From assembly GCA_019096065.1 (NCBI GenBank), contig JAGUCH010000005.1, forward strand, positions 7,254,001 to 7,318,000: a stretch of 64,000 bases of DNA. Reading direction: 5' to 3'. Source of the DNA: Paracyclopina nana. Its lineage: Eukaryota; Arthropoda; Copepoda; Cyclopoida; Cyclopettidae. The notes under the pieces were generated by a model. That model ran no database searches. It saw only the letters and a list, made by a program, of their open reading frames with translations, and had not been told where the DNA came from. Of this stretch, positions 22,476 through 33,013 are shown piece by piece (position 1 is the first letter of the stretch; each line of letters opens with the position of its first letter). The position numbers and the translations under genes were made by a program.

Positions 22476-22542
22476 ATTTTTCTGGTTTCTTTATCTGACT
22501 TAAATTATGTTTAAGTCCTATACATAGCATGCATTTTTCATG

Positions 22543-22825
22543 GTGTCACCATAGCTCAGTGGCAAGAGTATTGGAATGCTGATCCAGCTGGCTGAGGTTC
22601 AAATCTTGGATGATTTTTTCTTTTTTCTAACTTCTTTGGAATGTTGATTAGTTCCATGGTATATGAGGGGCATTAAACTACTTAAAATCCCTCAAATTTG
22701 ATTCCAGGGCCGTTAAGTATTTAATATCCCCCAAATTGCTTAGAAAAAACTGTGATATAAAAGAGCTGAGTCAGATCGGTAAACTGAATTATAACACGAG
22801 GAAATCGTATTACAGTATATAAAAT
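22543..22825 (+). mobile_element. SINE-like repeat S2, tRNA-related head plus tail
   Basis: A box TAGCTCAGTGGCAAGAG and B box GAGGTTCAAATCT followed by a tail of about 210 bp that recurs at 10434-10640. Two independent copies with the same head-to-tail order support a SINE family. Confidence 0.7.
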
Positions 22826-22871
22826 CTTAAAAAAACTCTAGCTCTCTTCAGCAAGCTTTTTTTTGCTAAAT

Positions 22872-23708
22872 ACAGCTTTAAACACCCCTCATAAAATCAA
22901 AAGGACTAACTTTTTTATTTCATAAGCAAGTTTCTAGGATGACCAGGATAAAAAATACTGAGGGACAATTTTACAAGTAGCAGAACATTTGTAACAATTT
23001 GATATAAAGTTTGGCATTCCATATCTAATTTCCTGACCATTCCACAGAAGGGTCACTCCTAACAAAAAAGTCGCATCGTTTTCACTGAAACTAAAGCGAA
23101 AAAGGCCATCACTAAATCGGCTCTAGATTGATGCTAACACTTCAAAATTGACTTCCATGATGTTTTTGGGGTACTAAAATGTTATCTTTGGAGATTTTAT
23201 TTTATCAAACTCAGATTTTGTCTATGAAAATCTGTGTCCCAAAAGGCTGCACGAAAATCAGAAAAAAATTATATGTGCCTAGATACCTTGGACCTCAGCA
23301 TTCCTCAAAGGTGCTTTCCAAAAAACTTCAGAAGGACACCTTGGAATAATTTAGTACCCATGTTGTGTTCATATATCCACATTCTTATGAGATATGGCGG
23401 AGTTTTTGCAAACCAAACTTGTGGCTATTTTCATTAAAATTGGTATGTTTTTGATCAATTTAGGCAATTGGCTGCCTAAAAACCTAATTTATTTAAATTT
23501 TTCTGGCTTTAAAATGACTTTCATATGATTTAGAAGGGGATTCATTAAGAAAATGCCAATTTTTGGCATTCTTAAAGTTATGGTGCATTTTTACGTACTT
23601 TTCAATGATGCGACTTTTTTATTAGGAGTGACCCTACTGTGCATTCTAGCGATTTGCTTATGAAATAAAAAAAGTTAGCACTTTAGTTAGATTTTAAGAG
23701 GGGTGTTT
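22872..23708. mobile_element. ~840-bp element M4 with two-tier inverted repeats
   Basis: Outer ends AAACACCCCTC/GAGGGGTGTTT with TTTCATAAGCAA and TTGCTTATGAAA inverted inside them. An inner pair GGGTCACTCCTAA at 23050 and TTAGGAGTGACCC ending 23634 is also inverted. Body AT-rich without a gene. A fragment of the right end is at about 44450-44560. The Helentron-like element H1 is inserted at or in its right end. Confidence 0.65.
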
Positions 23709-23884
23709 GGGGGGCGGGCCGAAGGCCCGCCCCCCACATTTCGCTGTGACCTACGTCAGGATCCAATTTCCAGACAGGAAACTGGGCAGTGGCCAGATAA
23801 CCAGCGCACAGAAACCCCGAAATCACACAAAGGCACACAGCAGTCTCATTAATTATAGAAAGTGGCTTATCATGTGCTTTATTA

Positions 23885-24625
23885 GCAGAATCCTCACAAT
23901 CCTCACAGTCCTCACAATCCTCACAGTCCTCACAGTCCTCACACTCCCCTCAATCCTCTCACTCCTCACTATCCTCACACTCCTCACAATCCTCACACTC
24001 CTCACTCACCTCATAATCCTCACAATCCTCACAGTCCTCACACTCCTCACACTCCTCACAGTCCTCACACTCCTCACACTCCTCACAGTCCTCACACTCC
24101 TCACACTCCTCACAGTCCTCACACTCCTCACAGTCCTCACACTCCTCACCCTCCTCGCAGTCCTCACGCTCCTCACAGTCCTCACACTCCTCACAATCCT
24201 CACAATCCTCACAGTCCTCACGCTCCTCACACTCCTCACCCTCCTCACACTCCTCACAGTCCTCACAGTCCTCACAGTCCTCATGCTCCTCACAATCCTC
24301 ATGCTCCTCACACTCCTCACGCTCCTCACAGTCCTCACACTCCTCACCTCCTCACCTCCTCACGCTCCTCACACTCCTCACACTCCTCACAGTCCTCACA
24401 CTCCTCACAGTCCTCACGCTCCTCACAATCCTCATAGTCCTCACAATCCTCACATTCCTCACACTCCTCACGCTCCTCACACTCCTCACAGTCCTCGCAG
24501 TCCTCATGCTCCTCACAATCCTCACGCTCCTCACACTCCTCACACTCTTCACAGTCCTCACAATCCTCACACTCCTCACAATCCCTGCAATCCTCATTAT
24601 CCTCACACTCCTCACGCTCCTGGAG
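23885..24625. repeat. Left arm of FB4: 9-bp minisatellite (CTCACAGTC/CTCACACTC/CTCACAATC)
   Basis: About 740 bp of nine-base units with variants at three positions (CCTCACAAT, CCTCACAGT, CCTCACACT, CCTCACGCT). Long frames of Leu-Thr-Ile/Val type on + and Arg-Ser-Val on - are artefacts. Confidence 0.93.
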
Positions 24626-26330
24626 TCAACTCAGCACAGTCAGCTGATTTCAAAAATGCTGAGTCACTTTCTCAGCACTTTGTATCTCAGATACAGTGAG
24701 AGATATCAAAAAACTTATTTACCAAAAGTTGTTTAGGACTCAAAACTAATTATTTCTACTTAGTCTCAGCGTCTCAGTCAAGTGACTCAGCAATCTAAAT
24801 TGACAAGATACAGCAAAGTCTTTGAAGCAAAACTTGTGGCAAATAAATCACTTATTTCAAAACTGGTGCGGTTTTTGAGTTAGGCCAATTTGCTCCGTTG
24901 CTGAGATAACGCTCCCCGAAGTCTACTACTATAGAGACTTTGTTTACTTTTCATTTTGGGCCCGAATTTGGCCTATTTTGGGGCCTAAAACTGCTCAAAA
25001 TGGGACAATTCTTGCTGCCAAGTCTTGTTTTCTTGGACTTTTTCACGAATTTGAAGACTTTATAGCATTCTAAAGTGGAATTTTCAGCGAAAAACGGTTC
25101 GCGTCAAATTTTGGCCGATCGATTTTAAGTTGAATTGTGGGCTTGGACTGCTAATACACCTTGTAGAGGAGATCAGCCTGACTTCATAGGTTCAAATTGG
25201 GGCCGGAAATCTGGTCTAGAACCGGAGATATCCCACGCCAAAGTTTACAGCTAAATAGCAGCCACTGCTGAGTTTTACGGAGACTTCTAGCTGAGATATC
25301 TTGTTTACTATTTAATAAAAAGTGTTCAGTTTAATCACCCATTTCCAAAACTATAAATAGTTCCAAAATCGGAGCATTTTTCGAATTTTGGAATTGAATA
25401 GGCGGATGAAACGCAGCCTTATGTACTATGTACTACATAGAGCTTTTCGTTAAGAACTAGCCCAAGTAAAAGTGGAGATATCAAGTTTGCAATGAAATGA
25501 ACTAGGTAAAGGCGTCCATAATTGGACAGCGGAGGGCGGGCCTACGGTGATATTTGAAACTAGCGCCTGATTTCGAAGAGAAACACAAAGCACACTGCAC
25601 ATTGGAAACAAGGAGTTACAAGTGTGCTTTACATTGCATTTACAGAAATTCTTTATCTGAGCTACAATAAGAAAATAAGCAGCTCATTCTGTACAATTTT
25701 TTTACAAGACTTCGATAATTATTGAGGTTTCTAAAAAACGGTCAATTATCTCATTAGTATAAGGGAATGTTTATTTATTGGTTACAGTATATCACCATGG
25801 TCTAAAAAAACTTTACAAAATCTATTTTAAACCAATTGAAAACTTGATTTAGGAATTTTACAACAGCCAGACAAATGACTTCATTATATACAGTCTGTCC
25901 CAGAGATTTCTGTACACTTTGAAATCCACATGCTAGCTAAGTTTCATGAAACTATTTAGCCTGATCACTACTTTTGTGCTGGCTTTTTCCAACTTTTCTT
26001 AGCTTTTCCATGCCAGTACAAAAACTACAGCATGGCAGTCATCATTGCTAGAAAGTACTTTTTGCTCTATTTTTCTCGAAGTATTGACTCTTTCGTCAAA
26101 ATCTTGGCTATTTTTATTTAATCCTCTCAAGTTGAACCTGCTAGTTTGGAACTGTAAGAGAATTGAGTAAGGTAATGTAAGGCATTTTTCTCATTTTCAA
26201 TCCATCATGCTCAAGCCTGGATATGATATGTCTCATGATCCAGAATTCCTTGATCTTTGCCACTTGTTTAACTAAATTAGCAAAAACAGCTTTGTTTATG
26301 TTATTACAAATGCGCTATTTTTTCTGAAAT
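24626..26330. other. Core of FB4, left side: dispersed repeats
   Basis: 24630-24800 is CTGAG-rich repeat related to 15960-16140. 25025-25475 is the inverted copy of 8839-9262. 25500-25550 is a solo Helitron-like end (CTAGGTAAAGGCGTCC and hairpin). At 25893 a mariner-type left end ACAGTCTGTCCCAGAGATTT begins, like that at 41851, but its right end is not found. No gene is supported. Confidence 0.6.
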
Positions 26331-26639
26331 TGGGAAAAGCTTGCCTCAAGCTTTGATTAATGCCAAATCATATTTAGATGGCGCTGCACTCGTACCCAGA
26401 GGGCACTTCAGATCAAAATGACGTCATAATTTGGGCGCGAATAAAAGCGGGTGCGTGATTTCATTCGCGGGCCGGCGTTTCAACCTCGCACATTGTGTGT
26501 GTTAACGGATGACAGATTCCGCAATGGGCCGTTTGATTCCGAAAAAAGCCCACAAACAGAGTTATTTCAGAATGCAACTATCGCCATCTGAACCAACTCT
26601 GTGGCATTAATCTAAGCTCAAGACAAGCTTTTCGCAATT
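26331..26639. mobile_element. ~310-bp MITE with ~55-bp inverted ends
   Basis: AATTGGGAAAAGCTTGCCTC.AGCTTTGATTAATGCCA at the left is inverted at the right (TGGCATTAATCTAAGCTCAAGACAAGCTT in pieces), followed inward by AGATGGCG/CGCCATCT. The central sequence is GC-richer and non-coding. No target duplication assigned. Confidence 0.65.
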
Positions 26640-26896
26640 GCGAAGCGTAAACGCATGCACGCCAGACAGCCAAAAATTCAGCACCATCTATTGCATTATG
26701 CTTGCTTTTTGTTCCCTATAAACTACTTTGGCTTCAGTTGACATTAATCACTCTTCCATAAGGAGAGGTTGAACTTTTGGCCGCGACTGCATAGGCAGGG
26801 ATCAAATGCAAGCAAAACTTAGATTTATTTTCACAAAAAATATAGATTACGCCGTGTGAACCTGTGTGTGGTGTGTTTGCCATGTTCGGTGTGTTC

Positions 26897-27314
26897 TGTA
26901 TAGAAAAACAGGGAAGGTGATGCTGGTAAAACTACTAATCTACACTAGAAGTACTAGATACTTAAAGCATGCTAAAGTAGTAGAAATCCTTACCCTTTAT
27001 GATTGCAGGCAGAGCAGTCCCAAGCTCTTATTTGAAGGCTGAACCTTTTGTAGTTCCTCAGTTGATCCACCCCATCATTCTGATCCTTGGCCCAGCCTTG
27101 GGCCAAGATCTACCCAAGAAGCTTTGCCTTTCTGTATACTCTAATTTTGGTAGACTAGGAATTGTTCTATTCCAAGGTTGGAGAAAGGATGATCACAACT
27201 TCACAACTGGAACTTCACAACTGGCCTCTTATGGGCCTCTTTCTGGCCTCTTTTAGGCCTTTCTCAAAGAGAGCGAGTATATAGCGAGGGAGGGCACATT
27301 TTCATTATTATACA
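26897..27314 (-). repeat. 3' LTR of the retroelement
   Basis: 418 bp, no difference from the other LTR seen by eye. The sequence just upstream of it on the - strand is pyrimidine-rich then CCCGGG, not a clear polypurine tract. Confidence 0.9.
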
Positions 27315-28300
27315 AATATCCCGGGGGAAAAATTGAATGAAAAAGAATAAAATTGTGACTGAAACTGAAAAATGGTCAAAGTTTTTCGTTGGTTGATGTG
27401 AAAAGATGGTGCAGAAGAGGAAGAAGAAGAAGAAGATCACAAGGCCATGACAGCCCTGTGGATGCTGGACTAGACCCTGTGCCTCCTGCCAATCCTGGAG
27501 CAATGCTGAATGATGTGTTGGCTTGATTGGTGATGTTAGCTGCAATGGGTCTTTTGGAAGGGATGGCTCCCCATGATGCTGTTGCTGCTGTCATTGGTGG
27601 TGGTGTGCTTGCCAATTCTGGGGTTGCTTTTTGTGTAGTGTTTCCCAGAGTGGTGATTGAAAGGCTTGGTGGCTCCAGGTTGCTCCTGCTCAGGTTGGTC
27701 AAGGCCAAGATCAAGGTGCTCAAGCTACTGCTTATGGAAGACAAGCAGAGGTTGTAACATGTGTAGATGGTGGTGCCAGGTGGTTGGGAGCTGTCCCCAG
27801 AAGGCTTCAGCCATTGCTCATTGTTGTTCTGTCCCTGTAGGTTGCCTGGTCCTCATTGGGTCAGACACATTTGATGGTTGGTGGCACTTTTTCCTCTTCT
27901 CTTTTTTGGCCATTTTTGGTAACTGCAATTTAACATAAAAATTACACTATTAAATACAAATAATGATTATGCTGCCCATGTGGGCAGTAGCATACTCAGC
28001 TCTTTCTCAGCCTTTCTTTTACCCATTCCTTTTTGTTCAATTTGTCATGTTCGAATAACAACTTTAATGCTGGACTGAAAGAAAGGACATCGTTTTGTAT
28101 TTAAATGGGGCCATTAAAATGTGGAGCTAAGTATAATAATTTGCATGGTAAAAGATCAAAAGAGATTTTTCCAAATTGAGCTTTCATTTCTTGAGTAAAG
28201 TATAATTGCTTGCTCAGTAGATTTGCAGTTTTGGTATCAGTGCTACATCAGGACTTTTCTTCATTTTACAAAGTATAGCTTAATAGTAGTTCAATTGAGG
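27315..28300. other. Retroelement interior without recognised gene
   Basis: 27380-27900 is richer in G+C with many CTGCTG/GGTGG words and moderately long frames on both strands (76-122 codons). None shows motifs of reverse transcriptase, integrase, RNase H or protease. 27900-28300 is AT-rich and non-coding. Confidence 0.4.
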
Positions 28301-28309
28301 AGGAAGATG

Positions 28310-28830
28310 CTGTTGATTGGTGGACTCTTTGCTTTGCTAACTTGTCCTGCTTTTGCCAAGGATGAGTGTTTGATTATCTACTTGGATTTGGAGGATTGTC
28401 ACCACAGATTGGATTTTGCAGAAGGTTGAGTTGACTGGATGCCAATCAAGCATGGCAGAGGGGTTGATGAAACAATTGTCAAAAGAGCTAGATGGTGACA
28501 TCCTCTCAGAATTTCAAGACAAGCTGACAAGTTGTCAACTAGCTACAAAACAAGTTGTTGGTCATTCTGAGCCAATCCAGACTCTCCTGGATTAGTGCAA
28601 AGTTAACCATGGTCAACTCCAAATGGATTTTGAGTCTCAAACAAGTTTGCCAATGGAAGAAAGTCTTCAAGTATTACTCAAGATTTGGGAGGGCAAAAGC
28701 ATTAATATTTGGATTTTTGACTATTTTTGTTGGGCTTGTGCTCTTTTTGTTCCATTTTGCATTTGCTGACATTTTGCATTTAGAAAACTTTTGGGCATTG
28801 GTGTTAAAAGAGGTCATCCTATTTTGTCTG
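28310..28830 (+). pseudogene. Coding-like fragments antisense to gag, with a signal-peptide-like start
   Basis: On + an ATG at 28310 opens with MLLIGGLFALLTCPAFA, a good secretion signal, followed by an acidic, Cys-containing segment to about 28425. A one-base shift later, a new frame (VELTGCQSSMAEGLMKQL and on) is open for about 60 codons, meets one TAG, and continues about 45 codons more into a hydrophobic segment. This looks like a decayed or spliced secreted or membrane protein captured in antisense within the retroelement. Could be chance; no family recognised. Confidence 0.3.
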
Positions 28831-29108
28831 TCCAATTTTTGTTTTTTATGCTGCTATTCTACTGTAAGATTATTTTTGATTCTTATAACCCTTAATGACT
28901 AGAAAATGAGTTCAAGAGAATATTCCTTAATATTATCCCTTAATTCTAAAAAGAAATGGCCATTTTTTCTAACTAAAATCAATGTTTTGACATTCTTTAT
29001 TTACATTTCAGAAGGAAGAGCTCTGTTTTCTGAATTTCTTGAATTGTTGCTTATGCGTGCGATTTTGTTTTGCTTATGCTTACGCATTTGTTTTGCTTTT
29101 CTGAAACA

Positions 29109-29390
29109 AGCCCTTGGTTGCAAATCAAGGTAGTTGCACAGATTACTTTTTTCCAAAGCAAGCCCCTGGCAGCATGCCAAGGTAGTTACTTGGATTACTT
29201 TTTTCCAAAGCAAGCCCCTGGTTGCAAATCAAGGTAGTTACTTGGATTACTTTTTTCCAAAGCAAGCCCTTGGTTGCAAATCAAGGTAGTTACTTGGATT
29301 ACTTTTTTCCAAAGCAAGCCCTTGGTTGCAAATCAAGGTAGTTACTTGGATTACTTTTTTCCAAAGCAAGCCCCTGGTCGCGAATCTAGG
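29109..29390. repeat. 52-bp tandem repeat, about 5.5 copies
   Basis: AGCCC(T/C)TGG.TGCAAATCAAGGTAGTTACTTGGATTAC recurs at 29109, 29161, 29213, 29265, 29317 and 29369, exactly 52 bp apart. It lies in the non-gag part of the retroelement. Confidence 0.93.
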
Positions 29391-29543
29391 CATTTGCTCA
29401 AACTAGAATATGCCTTGGCTTGCGACCAAAACAGATGTAGGAACCTGTTGTTCCTGTATTTTCTGTGGGGAGAACTTGTTTTGAGGCATGGGCCTTTGCA
29501 GCGGCCATTTTCGGTGTATACTTTGGGGCATTTTGGGGCACTT

Positions 29544-30251
29544 TCATGGTACATTCTTTGGGGCAATTTTTCTTACGTAATTTTTGTACTTCACACGATT
29601 TTCCTTTGTTTCCTTGCATTTTCCTGGCATGAGATTACTCAGAAATATGGGGTTATTTTTCCTGTAAATACTTAGAGCACAAGTTATTACACACATTAAT
29701 ACATAGAATATTTTTCCGATTCTGAATGCTAAAATCATGCAGATAAATTGAAACATTACTGCAATATTTTTTTTTTTTTTTTTTCTATAGGAGAGAGAAG
29801 GAAAAAGTTCACCAAATTGGTGATTTTGAATTTCAAGTGCATTGCTCACGAGAGCTTCTTGGCCTCGGCAACGGCCTCTTTCAAGCTGTAGAGAGCTTTC
29901 TCTTTTGTAGAGAAGCATTGGCTCTACGCAGTTTTCATCTGGGTTTTCTCTCCAACTGCCATGTTCATTTGAAAAAGAAAGCCGAGAGCTCAAGTGAGCT
30001 TTTGCAGTGCAATTTGTCAGGGAAAATCCCTCTTTTTTGCCACTCGCAATTGTGCACAATGAAATGCATGCAAACATAAAAGTTGGAATGCTTATGACAC
30101 TGCTTGATTTTTTAAAGCGACTTTGCTGCCTTTTAGCTTTAGAAGGGCAGATGAACTCAGGTTCATCCTCTGTGCTAGCAAAGTCACTTTCATATGAGTT
30201 GTCAGTGCCATAATCATTTTTTGGGTCAAAAGTTTGAATTACAGGCCCCAA
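29544..30251 (-). CDS. Uncertain open frame downstream of gag
   Basis: A 236-codon frame in a different phase from gag, opening within 30 bases of the gag stop with an acidic stretch (DPKNDYGTDNSYESDFASTEDE) shown here in part. The first 60 codons look protein-like. The rest is lysine- and cysteine-rich, crosses a poly-A run near 29770 (17 T on +), and looks random. No start ATG at its beginning. It may be a decayed extension of the polyprotein. Confidence 0.3.
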   Translation of the reverse strand: MGPVIQTFDPKNDYGTDNSYESDFASTEDEPEFICPSKAKRQQSRFKKSSSVISIPTFMFACISLCTIASGKKEGFSLTNCTAKAHLSSRLSFSNEHGSWRENPDENCVEPMLLYKRESSLQLERGRCRGQEALVSNALEIQNHQFGELFPSLSYRKKKKKNIAVMFQFICMILAFRIGKIFYVLMCVITCALSIYRKNNPIFLSNLMPGKCKETKENRVKYKNYVRKIAPKNVP

Positions 30252-30277
30252 TGAACCTTTCTCATTAGGGCTGTTCT

Positions 30278-30781
30278 CTAGTTTTTTGAGTCCCTAGCTA
30301 TGTAAGTTTTGCAGTCACTTGTCCTGTGGAACGCCAATTGGCATTTTCCACAGAGTTCAAAGGTGTCTGGTGCTTTGGCATATGGGCAATACGGGTTATC
30401 AGGGCTGCATGTAGACAATGAACACTTAAAGCACCTGTACTCAAAGTGTTTGAGGCATTCCAATGTGAGTGAGGCATACTGAGAACCTTTCCCTAGCCTA
30501 AAAATGGGAAAGTCAATGCCTGGAGAGTCAGAAACTATTTTGCCATCTTCGTAGACAATGTCTGGCTTCTGTCCCCTGTGGGTTTTAGCTTCAATGTTGC
30601 CTTTGTACCTCGAGTTCATGATTGAACGCACAACCACTCTCAAAACATTTTTTATTTTGAATTGTTGACTTGAGTGGCCAAGAGGAAACTTTTCATCCAG
30701 GCGCCGAATTGCTTCCATATAGCCATCCTCTCCAAATTTAATCAACTGCACAGTTTCATGAGCTTCTTTTCCTTTTCTCAA
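30278..30781 (-). CDS. Gag-like protein, C-terminal cysteine-rich part
   Basis: In the same frame as the preceding Gag frame, separated by one TGA and nine sense codons. Ends with a Cys/His-rich stretch: CFKC, CSPDNPYC, CGKC, then H and C before the TAG stop. This could be a nucleic-acid-binding nucleocapsid analogue, though spacing is not the usual C-x2-C-x4-H-x4-C. Either the TGA is read through, or the element has one inactivating stop. The internal ATG at 30781 is not necessarily a start. Confidence 0.55.
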   Translation of the reverse strand: MRKGKEAHETVQLIKFGEDGYMEAIRRLDEKFPLGHSSQQFKIKNVLRVVVRSIMNSRYKGNIEAKTHRGQKPDIVYEDGKIVSDSPGIDFPIFRLGKGSQYASLTLECLKHFEYRCFKCSLSTCSPDNPYCPYAKAPDTFELCGKCQLAFHRTSDCKTYIARDSKN

Positions 30782-30808
30782 CTGAGTTTTTTGTATGTTT
30801 CTTATCAG

Positions 30809-31819
30809 TCACATATCACTTGCCTGCGAGTTCATTGAAGCCACAGATCTGTCATCTTCTCTTGCCTTGGCCATGAAGATTGACTTTGTTGATGACTTCT
30901 TTGGCTTGGTGTTCGAGTTTTTAAGCTCGTCCTTCACCAAGTGGTAGAATTCCATTGTTGTTAGTTTTGGGATTTTGGTTCCATTTCCTTGAATTTTCTT
31001 TAGCTTTTGCTCATTTGTAAGTACCCTTGCCCTACTGTCATCGGGTAGCGAGGAAAGAATTTTCGTCTTAATGAGGTTGAAGACCTCGTCAAAACTGGCT
31101 TCTTGAAAGGCTAGGTGAGCAAGTCGGTGCAGAACCCTGACTTCCTCATCAAAGTCTTCAAAAGTAAAATTAAATTTATAAAATCGGTCTGCTCTTGTGT
31201 GGGACAATTGGGGTACCGCATGCGTGATGCACAAGTCCTCAAACGCTTTTTCAAGGCTTGACCTTTTGGAAACAGTAACTATATAATCATATAGTTCTTT
31301 TGACATTTTTCTGCGCAATATCTTCAGGATCGCCTGCTCATTCAGGCCGTCCACTTTTTGGATTGAGCTGATTTCCTGGAGAAAGGAAAGCAGCTCTTCT
31401 CCCTCGGTTCCAGTGAACCGATTTTTGAAAATTCCGTCTAGTTCCTGAAGGATATTGTGCAGATCCCTTGTCGAAGTTTCCTTTGCTAAACTAAAATCTA
31501 GGCTGGGGACTTCCTCATCAAATTGCACAGTTAGGTTTAAGAGTGTCTTAACATTGCCCGCCTGCCTATCCGTTTGTTTGATGCTGATTTCCCGCAACTT
31601 GGAATAGCTGGAGCAATTTTTCATCATTAATTTTGCTTGTGCTTTCTCTTCCTCTGTTGCCTCAGCTTTCAGACAAACATTTATGGCACGCGCGTGCATG
31701 TTAGTGATAGGGAGGTAAGCATCTCCTATCTCTACAGCATCCTCGTAGTGGTCTATTCCAGAAGCTCCACTATTTGCTCTGCTGCGAGGAGGAAATGCTT
31801 TCTCATTTTCACGTGACAT
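30809..31819 (-). CDS. Gag-like protein, N-terminal part (336 codons)
   Basis: Starts at ATG 31819, about 85 bases after the primer site, as expected for gag. The product is hydrophilic and largely helical in appearance, with a charged, Lys/Ser-rich end (TKPKKSSTKSIFMAKARED). There is no Cys-His knuckle in this part. It ends at TGA 30811-30809 followed by CTG; the same frame then continues openly for 176 further codons (next feature). Gag assignment rests on position in the LTR element and on general character, not on a recognised domain, so the exact clade (Ty3, BEL/Pao or Copia) is open. Confidence 0.65.
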   Translation of the reverse strand: MSRENEKAFPPRSRANSGASGIDHYEDAVEIGDAYLPITNMHARAINVCLKAEATEEEKAQAKLMMKNCSSYSKLREISIKQTDRQAGNVKTLLNLTVQFDEEVPSLDFSLAKETSTRDLHNILQELDGIFKNRFTGTEGEELLSFLQEISSIQKVDGLNEQAILKILRRKMSKELYDYIVTVSKRSSLEKAFEDLCITHAVPQLSHTRADRFYKFNFTFEDFDEEVRVLHRLAHLAFQEASFDEVFNLIKTKILSSLPDDSRARVLTNEQKLKKIQGNGTKIPKLTTMEFYHLVKDELKNSNTKPKKSSTKSIFMAKAREDDRSVASMNSQASDM

Positions 31820-31903
31820 GATGGTGGTTGAGAAAGGAAATTTAGGGTGTGGCAGGGTGGGGTTTTATGAGGAATACAAAAGGCAGCCGTTCAAAAGTTA
31901 ATT

Positions 31904-31917
31904 TGTCACGGTCGCCA
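31904..31917 (-). promoter_or_regulatory. Primer-binding site, probable tRNA-Arg
   Basis: TGGCGACCGTGACA on the - strand begins 2 bases inside the 5' LTR. It is complementary to a tRNA 3' end ...GTCACGGTCG-CCA, which from memory matches insect-type tRNA-Arg(UCG), with acceptor stem GACCGTG. Position and initial TGG are as expected for LTR elements. Confidence 0.75.
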
Positions 31918-31919
31918 CT

Positions 31920-32337
31920 TGTATAGAAAAACAGGGAAGGTGATGCTGGTAAAACTACTAATCTACACTAGAAGTACTAGATACTTAAAGCATGCTAAAG
32001 TAGTAGAAATCCTTACCCTTTATGATTGCAGGCAGAGCAGTCCCAAGCTCTTATTTGAAGGCTGAACCTTTTGTAGTTCCTCAGTTGATCCACCCCATCA
32101 TTCTGATCCTTGGCCCAGCCTTGGGCCAAGATCTACCCAAGAAGCTTTGCCTTTCTGTATACTCTAATTTTGGTAGACTAGGAATTGTTCTATTCCAAGG
32201 TTGGAGAAAGGATGATCACAACTTCACAACTGGAACTTCACAACTGGCCTCTTATGGGCCTCTTTCTGGCCTCTTTTAGGCCTTTCTCAAAGAGAGCGAG
32301 TATATAGCGAGGGAGGGCACATTTTCATTATTATACA
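31920..32337 (-). repeat. 5' LTR of the retroelement
   Basis: 418 bp, begins and ends with the inverted TGTATA/TATACA. Followed (on -) by 2 bases and the primer-binding site. Contains a TATATA near its end at about 32300. An 85-codon frame inside it occurs in both LTRs and is not considered a gene. Confidence 0.9.
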
Positions 32338-32965
32338 GTTCACCGTGTTCGGTGTGTTCGCCCGTGTTCGCCGTGTTTGGTGTGTTCGCCGTGTTTGCTG
32401 TGTTCGCCGTGTTTGCAGTGTACGCCGTGTTCGCCCGTGTTCAGTGTGTTCGCCCGAGTTTGGTGTGTTCGCCCGTGTTCGCTGTGGTTGCTGTGTTTGC
32501 TGTGTTTGCCGTGTTCACTGTGTACGCCGTGTTCGCCGTGTTCGCCGTGTTTGCTGTGTTTGCCGTGTTCGCCGTGGTCGCTGTGTTTGCTGTGTTCGCC
32601 GTGTTCGCTGTGTACGCCGTGTTCGGCCGTGTTCGATGTGTTCGCCCGTGTTTGGTGTGTTCGCCCGTGTTTGGTGTGTTCGCCCGTGTTCGCTGTGTTT
32701 GCTGTGTTTGCTGTGTGTTTGCTCGATGTAGTACATAGTACATAAGGCTGCCGATTTATTCGTCACAGCGAACACGGCCAAACACAGCCGAACACAGCGA
32801 ACACAGCGAACACGGCCGAACGCGGCCGAACACGGCGAACACGGTCAAACACAGCGAACACGGCCGAACACAGCGAACACGGCCGAACACAGCAAACACG
32901 GCCAAAAACAGCGAACACGGCGGAACACAGCGAACATGGGCGAACTCGGACGGACACAGCGAAAA
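32338..32965. repeat. Inverted minisatellite arms of FB3
   Basis: 32338-32725 carries GTGTTCGCC/TGTTTGCTG-type units; 32763-32960 carries the complement (CAGCGAACACGGCC). Between them is a 40-bp non-repetitive centre. The left array also has about 40 bp on the other side of the retroelement (26860-26896). Confidence 0.9.
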
Positions 32966-33013
32966 AATTCTAAGTTTTGCTTGCATTTGATCCCTGCCTA
33001 TGCAGTCGCGGCC

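Larger units (their letters stand above)
26897..32337 (-). mobile_element. Non-autonomous LTR retroelement with gag but no recognisable pol
   Basis: Two 418-bp direct repeats, TGTATAG...TATACA, seem identical by eye, so insertion is recent. Flanks GTTC/GTTC give a 4-bp duplication. The Gag-like frames and the primer site both place transcription on the - strand. The 4.6-kb interior encodes Gag-like protein near the 5' LTR; the remaining 2.9 kb shows no reverse transcriptase, integrase or protease motif. It would depend on enzymes from another element. Confidence 0.88.
26779..33013. mobile_element. Foldback transposon FB3, carrying an LTR retroelement
   Basis: Left end GGCCGCGACTGCATAGGCAG and right end CTGCCTATGCAGTCGCGGCC are exact complements, continuing inward for about 45 bp. 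An 8-bp duplication GAACTTTT flanks it (26771-26778, 33014-33021). Its own length is about 800 bp: a left arm of TGTTCGCCGTG-type units, a 40-bp centre (CATAAGGCTGCCGATTTATT) and a right arm of CGAACACGG-type units. The LTR element sits in the left arm. The termini resemble FB1 (GGCC..GACTGCATA..CA, then TCAAAT.C and CAAAAC), so FB1, FB2 and FB3 are related. Confidence 0.9.

Noticed and set aside
23707..24699. 330-codon Leu-Thr-rich frame and its 36.7-37.6 kb counterpart (292 codons)
   Set aside because: Arms of FB4, 9-bp units; no family features.
26999..27256. 85-codon frame present twice (also at 32022-32279)
   Set aside because: Lies inside the LTRs; duplicated because the LTRs are identical, and has no recognisable features.
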